From an uncultured Gammaproteobacteria bacterium (GTDB lineage Bacteria > Pseudomonadota > Gammaproteobacteria > HK1): a DNA stretch of 64,000 bases. The notes beneath the pieces were generated by a model, which saw nothing but the letters and a program-made list of their open reading frames with translations, did no database searches and was not told the DNA's origin. Shown here in pieces: positions 58,915 to 64,000 of the stretch (its first letter is position 1; every line of letters starts with the position of its first letter). Made by a program: the position numbers and the translations under genes. The stretch covers positions 3,153,001 through 3,217,000 of the forward strand of contig OY282353.1 in assembly GCA_958295465.1 (NCBI GenBank), in the 5' to 3' direction.

Positions 58915-61713
58915 TCAGGCCGCGAGCTGGCGAACCACGTAGTGCAGGATGCCGCCGTTCTCGTAGTACTCCCATTCCTTCGGGGTGTCGATGCGCACGC
59001 GGGCGGTGAAGCGCGTGCGTTCGCCGTCCGGCGCCGTCGCGGTCACGGTGACGGTCTTCGCTCCCTTCACGAGCCCTTCGACGTCGAACACGTGCCCGGG
59101 CGTGAGCCCGAGCGATCCGGCGTCCTGGCCGTCCTCGAACACCAGCGGCAGCACGCCCATGCCGACCAGGTTGGAGCGGTGGATCCGCTCGAAGCTCCCG
59201 GCGACGACCGCGGCGACCCCGAGGAGGAGGGTGCCTTTCGCCGCCCAGTCGCGCGAGGAGCCCGTGCCGTACTCCGCACCTCCGATCACGACGAGCGGCA
59301 CGCCTTCCTCCTGGTAGCGCATCGCGGCGTCGTAGATGGTCATGCGCTCACCGGAAGGCTGATGGACGGTCCACCCGCCCTCGGTGCCCGGCGCGGCCCT
59401 GTTCCGCAGCCGGACGTTGGCGAACGTCCCGCGCATCATGACGTCGTGGTTGCCACGCCGCGCCCCGTAGGAGTTGAACTCGCGGGGCGGGATCTGGCGT
59501 CCCTGCAGGAAACGGCCGGCCGGGCTGTCCGGCTTGATCGCGCCGGCCGGGGAGATGTGGTCGGTGGTGATGCTGTCGCCGAGCAGGGCGAGCATGCGCG
59601 CGCCGCGGATGGTGGGGATGCCGCGCGGGGTCATCGACATGTCGTCGAAGTAGGGTGGATTCCGGACGTACGTGGACGCGGGGTCCCATTGGAAGCGGTC
59701 CGCGGCCGGGACCTCCATGCCCTGCCACCGCTCGTCGCCCTCGAAGACGCGGTCATAGCTCGCGCGGAACATCCCCGACGAGATCGAAGACGCGATCGTC
59801 TCCTGGATCTCGTGGCCCGACGGCCAGACGTCGCGGAGGTACACCGGCGCACCGGCGGCGTCCTCGCCGATCGGCTCCTCGTGGAAGTCCACGTCGCTGC
59901 GGCCCGCGATGGCGTAGGCGACCACGAGCGGCGGGGAGGCGAGGAAGTTCATCTTCACTTCGGCGTGGATCCGTCCCTCGAAGTTCCGGTTGCCGGACAG
60001 CGCGGCGCTGACGATGAGATCCCTCTCCCGGATCGCCGCGCTGACCTCTTCGGGCAGAGGGCCGGAGTTGCCGATGCAGGTCGTGCACCCGAACCCCACG
60101 ATGTGGAAGCCGAGACCTTCGAGGTCTTCGAGCAGCCCTGCCTTTTCAAGGTAGTCCCTGACCACCATCGATCCGGGGGCGAAGCTCGTCTTCACCCAGG
60201 GTTTCACGACGAGGCCGCGCTCGCGGGCATTGCGTGCGAGCAGGCCGGCCCCCACCAGCACCGCCGGGTTCGACGTATTGGTGCACGAGGTGATCGCCGC
60301 GATCACCACCGCGCCGTCGCGGAGCGCGTAGCTCGCTCCGTCCTTCTCGACGGTGACGCTCGCGGTATGGCCCCCGCCGCTCCCGCTTCCACCCCCGCCG
60401 GCGCCGCCGCCGGTCCCGCGTCCATTGCCGCCGCTGCCGCTTCCAGTGTTTCTCTCGTCCCCGCTCCTGCCCGCACTCCCGCCGCTGCCATTGCTTCCCC
60501 CGCTTCCGCGCTCGTCCTGCATTGCCCGGAGATGGCCGGCGACGACCTCCTTCGCCTCGTGCAGCGGGATCCGGTCCTGGGGACGCTTCGGGCCGGAGAT
60601 GCAGGGCTCGACCGTGTCCATGTCCAGCGTGAGGGTATCGGAGTACCGGGCGGCGGGGCCGCCGGGCTCGCGGAACAGGCCCTGGGCGCGGGCATATGCC
60701 TCGACGAGGGCGATCTGGGAGTCGGGACGGCCCGAGAGGCGCAGGTACGCGAGGCTCTCCGCGTCGATGGGGAAGATGCCGCAGGTCGCCCCGTACTCCG
60801 GGGCCATGTTCGCGATGGTGGAGCGGTCGGCCAGCGGCAGGTGGTCGAGGCCGTCGCCGAAGAACTCGACGAACCTGCCGACGACGCCCTTTGCGCGAAG
60901 CATCTGCACCACGGTGAGCACGAGGTCGGTGGCGGTGGCGCCCTCGGGGAGCCTTCCGGTGAGCTCGAACCCGACCACCTGGGGGATGAGCATCGAGATC
61001 GGCTGGCCGAGCATCGCGGCCTCCGCCTCGATCCCGCCGACCCCCCAGCCCAGCACCCCGAGGCCGTTGACCATGGTGGTATGCGAGTCGGTGCCGACCA
61101 CCGTGTCCGGGTACACCCTGGTCACGCCGCCGTGTTCGCGGGCGAAGACGACGCGGGCGAGGTACTCCAGGTTGATCTGGTGGACGATGCCGGTGCCCGG
61201 CGGCACCACCTTGAAGTCCCGGAACGCCTTCTGCCCCCAGCGCAGGAATGCGTAGCGTTCCCGGTTGCGCTCGAATTCGATCTCGGTGTTGCGCGAGAGC
61301 GCGTCATGGGCGCCGAACCGATCGACCTGCACCGAGTGGTCGATCACCAGCTCCACCGGCGACAGGGGATTGATCTTCGCAGGATCGCCGCCGAGCGTGC
61401 GCATCGCGTCGCGCATCGCGGCGAGGTCGACCACCGCCGGCACCCCGGTGAAGTCCTGGAGCAGCACCCTGGACGGAGTGAACGCGATCTCGGTGGCGGG
61501 TTCGGCCGCGGCGTCCCATCCCGCCAGCGCCTCGACGTCGCTCGCGGTGACGACGGCGCCGTCTTCGTGGCGGAGCAGGTTCTCCAGGAGGATCTTCAGC
61601 GAGAAGGGCAGGCGGCTCGTATCGAACCGGTCCGCGAGACGGTCGAGCCTGAAGATTTCGTACTCCACGCCTCCGACTGCCAGCGTCGATCGTGCATTGA
61701 ATGAATCGGCCAT
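58915..61713 (-). CDS. acnA: Aconitate hydratase A
   Basis: Citrate-isocitrate isomerase of the TCA cycle. 932 residues from ATG 61713 with AAGGAG upstream. Motifs: [40 protein letters not shown], and iron-sulphur cysteines in [11 protein letters not shown] and [14 protein letters not shown]; the swivel domain has [19 protein letters not shown] and [20 protein letters not shown] Gly/Ser/Asn-rich insertion of about 50 residues lies before the first Cys motif (about 60,365-60,520, [20 protein letters not shown]). The insertion lies between domains and need not harm activity. Confidence 0.97.
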   Translation of the reverse strand: MADSFNARSTLAVGGVEYEIFRLDRLADRFDTSRLPFSLKILLENLLRHEDGAVVTASDVEALAGWDAAAEPATEIAFTPSRVLLQDFTGVPAVVDLAAMRDAMRTLGGDPAKINPLSPVELVIDHSVQVDRFGAHDALSRNTEIEFERNRERYAFLRWGQKAFRDFKVVPPGTGIVHQINLEYLARVVFAREHGGVTRVYPDTVVGTDSHTTMVNGLGVLGWGVGGIEAEAAMLGQPISMLIPQVVGFELTGRLPEGATATDLVLTVVQMLRAKGVVGRFVEFFGDGLDHLPLADRSTIANMAPEYGATCGIFPIDAESLAYLRLSGRPDSQIALVEAYARAQGLFREPGGPAARYSDTLTLDMDTVEPCISGPKRPQDRIPLHEAKEVVAGHLRAMQDERGSGGSNGSGGSAGRSGDERNTGSGSGGNGRGTGGGAGGGGSGSGGGHTASVTVEKDGASYALRDGAVVIAAITSCTNTSNPAVLVGAGLLARNARERGLVVKPWVKTSFAPGSMVVRDYLEKAGLLEDLEGLGFHIVGFGCTTCIGNSGPLPEEVSAAIRERDLIVSAALSGNRNFEGRIHAEVKMNFLASPPLVVAYAIAGRSDVDFHEEPIGEDAAGAPVYLRDVWPSGHEIQETIASSISSGMFRASYDRVFEGDERWQGMEVPAADRFQWDPASTYVRNPPYFDDMSMTPRGIPTIRGARMLALLGDSITTDHISPAGAIKPDSPAGRFLQGRQIPPREFNSYGARRGNHDVMMRGTFANVRLRNRAAPGTEGGWTVHQPSGERMTIYDAAMRYQEEGVPLVVIGGAEYGTGSSRDWAAKGTLLLGVAAVVAGSFERIHRSNLVGMGVLPLVFEDGQDAGSLGLTPGHVFDVEGLVKGAKTVTVTATAPDGERTRFTARVRIDTPKEWEYYENGGILHYVVRQLAA

Positions 61714-62030
61714 GCCGGTGCTCCTTCGCGCGGCGGCGGTGGAATGCCGTAGTGCAGCATTATCTTCGAATGCCGTCTGCCGTGGTAGGCGCGGCCATCC
61801 GTCCTCGTGGCCGGTCCGCGCCGCCGAACGGCCCGGATCGCATGATGGAGGTCGTCCGGCGCCCGGCCGAGGAGACCGGCACGAAGGGGGCATCGAGCAC
61901 GCGGGCAATCCGGTCGTCTCCGGTTCCGGCGTGATCGCGGGTCCCGACGCCGGCGAAACGATCGCCGGGGGGGCGCCGTTCGGGCCCGCCGCGGTGGCGA
62001 GCCGGCAGCACTGACCCACTGGACCCCGGC
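61714..62030. other. Intergenic region, no gene seen
   Basis: About 317 GC-rich bases between lpdA and acnA. Short frames on both strands have no family resemblance. It probably contains the acnA promoter, which I could not place. Confidence 0.4.
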
Positions 62031-63449
62031 TCAGACGTGGATGGCCCGCCCGGCCACCGCGAGGGCGGCTTCGTGCATCGCCTCGGCGAGGGTGGGGTGG
62101 GCGTGGATGGTGCGCGCGACGTCCTCGGCGCTGGCGTCGAAGGCCATCGCGACCACCGCCTCGGCGATCAGCTCCGAGGCGTTCGCCGCGAAGACGTGGA
62201 CACCGAGGATGCGGTCGGTGGCGGCGTCTGCGATCACCTCGACCACGCCGTCGGTCTCCCCGGAGCCCTGGGCGCGACCGCTCGCGAGGAAGGGGAAGGA
62301 ACCGGTCCGGTGCGCGATGCCGGCGGCGTCCAGCTCGGCTCCGGTCCGGCCGACCCATGCGATCTCCGGGTGGGTGTAGATGACCCAGGGGATGAGGCCG
62401 TGGTCCACGTGCGCGGCTTGTCCCGCGATGCGCTCGGCCACCGCGACGCCTTCCTCCGACGCCTTGTGCGCGAGCATCGGTCCGGCCACCGCGTCTCCGA
62501 CCGCCCAGATCCCTTCCGCGCTCGTGCGTCCGTACGCATCGACCGCGACGCGGCCGTGGGCGTCGAGATCGACGCCGGCCGCGGCCGGGTCGAGCCCCTC
62601 GGTGTTCGCGCGCCGCCCCACCGCGACGACGAGTCGGTCGAACTCGCATTCGTGCCGCCCGCCGGCGTCCTCGTAGCCGACCGTGACCCCGTCGTCATGC
62701 GGGCGCGCGCCGGTCACCCGCGCCCCGAGCCGGACGTCGAGCCCCTGCCGGGTGAGCACTTTCAGCGCCTCGCGCGCGATCAGCCGGTCCGCGGCGGGGA
62801 GGAAGTCGTCGAGAGCCTCCAGGATCGTCACCTGCGAACCGAGCCGCCCCCATACGCTGCCGAGCTCCAGGCCGATGACCCCCGCGCCGATGATGCCGAG
62901 CCGCTTCGGAACCTCGGGGAACGCGAGGGCGCCTTCGTTGTCGACGATGCGGTCGCCGTCCACCTCGGCGGCGGGGATGCGGACCGGGACCGAGCCGGTG
63001 GCGATGACGACGTGCCTCGCCGTGAGGATCCGGGGTTCGCCGGCGCCGTGCGGCGCCACCTCGACCCGGCCGCCGCCCTTCAAGGTGGCCCGACCCGCGA
63101 TCGATTCGACCTTGTTCCTGCGCAGCAGCCCGGCGACCCCGCGGGTCAGGGTCTTCACCACCTTGTCCTTGCGCGCGAGCATCCGGCCCAGATCGAGCGT
63201 CACCTCACCGGCCTCGATGCCGTGCGCGGGCAGCAGGTGTCGCAGGTTGTGGTAGTGGTGCGAGGAGTCGAGCAGGGCCTTCGAGGGGATGCAGCCGACG
63301 TTCAGGCAGGTGCCGCCCAGGGCCGGCCTGCCGTCCGGGCCGAGCCAGGCGTCCACGCAGGCGGCGCCCAGCCCGAGCTGCGCGGCCCGGATCGCCGCGA
63401 CGTATCCGCCGGGTCCGGCTCCGATGACTACGACGTCGAAGTTGTCCAT
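62031..63449 (-). CDS. lpdA: Dihydrolipoamide dehydrogenase
   Basis: E3 flavoprotein of 2-oxoacid dehydrogenase complexes. 472 residues from ATG 63449 ([20 protein letters not shown]) with GGGAG upstream; the frame continues further upstream into a repeat but that part is not homologous. FAD-binding GAGPGGYVA, redox disulphide [19 protein letters not shown]-binding [16 protein letters not shown], and the C-terminal His-Glu in [16 protein letters not shown]. It is not beside the E1/E2 genes within the window. Confidence 0.96.
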   Translation of the reverse strand: MDNFDVVVIGAGPGGYVAAIRAAQLGLGAACVDAWLGPDGRPALGGTCLNVGCIPSKALLDSSHHYHNLRHLLPAHGIEAGEVTLDLGRMLARKDKVVKTLTRGVAGLLRRNKVESIAGRATLKGGGRVEVAPHGAGEPRILTARHVVIATGSVPVRIPAAEVDGDRIVDNEGALAFPEVPKRLGIIGAGVIGLELGSVWGRLGSQVTILEALDDFLPAADRLIAREALKVLTRQGLDVRLGARVTGARPHDDGVTVGYEDAGGRHECEFDRLVVAVGRRANTEGLDPAAAGVDLDAHGRVAVDAYGRTSAEGIWAVGDAVAGPMLAHKASEEGVAVAERIAGQAAHVDHGLIPWVIYTHPEIAWVGRTGAELDAAGIAHRTGSFPFLASGRAQGSGETDGVVEVIADAATDRILGVHVFAANASELIAEAVVAMAFDASAEDVARTIHAHPTLAEAMHEAALAVAGRAIHV

Positions 63450-63480
63450 GGTGTGTTCTCCCGGGGAGTGGAACGATTCG

Positions 63481-63580
63481 CCCGACTGCTGCATGAACTC
63501 TTGTGTATTCGTGCGCGAAACGCCTTTGTGCAAGGGTTGTTCTGCACCCTGATGGTCTGGCTCACGTTCACTCCCGGTAA
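63481..63580 (+). repeat. Dispersed repeat, copy B
   Basis: CCCGACTGCTGCATGAACTC, GTATTCGTGCGC and CTGGCTCACGTTCACTCCC match copy A at 6061-6170. This copy occupies the 5' leader of lpdA (antisense to it), between the putative -10 and the start codon, so it would be transcribed in the lpdA mRNA. Confidence 0.75.
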
Positions 63581-63595
63581 TGAATTCATCACTCG

Positions 63596-63601
63596 ATTAT
63601 A
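63596..63601 (-). promoter_or_regulatory. Putative lpdA -10 element
   Basis: A perfect TATAAT on the minus strand (63601 to 63596) lies about 147 bases upstream of the lpdA ATG. The expected -35 position reads GGGTCA at 17 bases, which is weak. Transcription from here would give a long leader containing repeat copy B. Confidence 0.4.
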
Positions 63602-63701
63602 CGATGGGGACCTGGAGTTGACCCGACTGCGTGGACCCATGATCCTTTGGGATGAGGTATCCGCCATGCCGAAATCGTGACCGGGCCATGACCACGGACC
63701 G

Positions 63702-64000
63702 CTACCCGGCCAGCACCTCCACCGTCCACCCCGTCAGGGCGCCGAGGACCACCACCAGCCAGGGGGGCAGCTTCCAGGACACGAGCAGGGCGAATGCGGC
63801 GAGCGCGAGGACGAAATCACCCGCCGAGCGGACTCCGCTCGTCCACACCGGATCGTAGAGGGCGGCGAGCAGAAGGCCGACGACGGCCGCGTTGATGCCG
63901 AGCATCGCCCGGCGGGCGGTCTCCAGGCGGCGCAGTGCGTTCCAGTACGGCAGGGTGCCGACGACCAGGAGGAAGGACGGCGCGAAGATGGCGGCGAGGC
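63702..64000 (-). CDS. chrA: ChrA-type chromate transporter, C-terminal part
   Basis: The frame enters from the right edge and ends at 63702. The visible ~98 residues include APSFLLVVGTLPYWNALRRL, AMLGINAAVVGLLLAALYDP and VLALAAFALLVSWKLPPWLV, the last three membrane segments of ChrA-family proteins. The family exports chromate, or in many bacteria an unidentified anion. The 5' part lies outside the window. Confidence 0.85.
   Translation of the reverse strand, partial: LAAIFAPSFLLVVGTLPYWNALRRLETARRAMLGINAAVVGLLLAALYDPVWTSGVRSAGDFVLALAAFALLVSWKLPPWLVVVLGALTGWTVEVLAG

Overview
The window is high-GC, gene-dense proteobacterial chromosome. The order pyrG-kdsA-eno-ftsB-ispD-ispF, the msrP/msrQ pair, a single-chain PurL of about 1,400 residues, a DUF1244 protein and an Smr protein point to a gammaproteobacterium. 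I cannot name the genus. Several core proteins (PyrG, PurL, aconitase, UbiD-like) carry Gly/Ser/Asn/Asp-rich in-frame tracts that their families normally lack.

Bases 1-16,100 are an accessory, largely decayed defence island. Most pieces lie on the minus strand: a DEAD/DEAH helicase tail, an RloA/RloB-like pair with only RloB complete, a conserved nuclease-like hypothetical protein, VapBC and HicB remnants, an Eco57I-type DNA methylase that has lost its catalytic core, and a scrap of SNF2-type helicase. The SNF2, methylase and helicase remnants lie in the order expected of a dead DISARM-like locus. A visibly AT-rich block (about 5.5-13.4 kb) sits inside this wreckage. It holds four intact genes: a C5 cytosine methyltransferase, a Vsr endonuclease and a 1,245-residue zinc-ribbon/protein kinase/P-loop ATPase/Rossmann-like fusion in one minus-strand run, facing a divergent thymidine-phosphorylase-like gene. 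This is my first candidate for an undescribed system. An intact hicAB pair closes the island.

Bases 16,200-22,726 are housekeeping: CTP synthase, Kdo-8-phosphate synthase, enolase, FtsB, IspD, IspF. Then come a lipoprotein, a UbiD-family decarboxylase, an AhpD-like/glutaredoxin fusion followed by a duplicated glutaredoxin scrap and a large palindrome, and a dead type I secretion ATPase fragment.

Bases 27,841-44,422 are one tightly packed plus-strand run of 18 genes, my second candidate. It holds two acyl carrier proteins, a fused double ketosynthase, two further ketosynthase-family genes, two FabG reductases plus a degenerate SDR-like protein, a FabZ-like dehydratase, a hot-dog thioesterase, a GcvT-like protein, a membrane-anchored GNAT/FeeM-like acyltransferase, two TPR-type envelope proteins, a LolD/LolE-type ABC exporter, a LolA-like protein and an outer-membrane barrel. 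Together they read as a dissociated fatty-acid/polyketide synthase that builds an unusual acyl chain, may attach it to an amine, and moves the lipid to the outer membrane. No ammonia lyase or MMPL exporter, typical of aryl polyene clusters, is present.

Bases 44,443-47,835 carry a TRAP transporter operon (dctPQM) bounded by a perfect 39-bp direct repeat, one copy of which lies inside the smr gene. Downstream are a Phd antitoxin with a frameshifted PIN toxin, MsrQ/MsrP, PurL, a Lys/Ala-rich membrane protein, PurB, a DUF1244 protein, aconitase, a dihydrolipoamide dehydrogenase and the end of a ChrA transporter. Two dispersed repeat families and a 9-bp tandem repeat lie between genes. I saw no rRNA, tRNA or CRISPR array.
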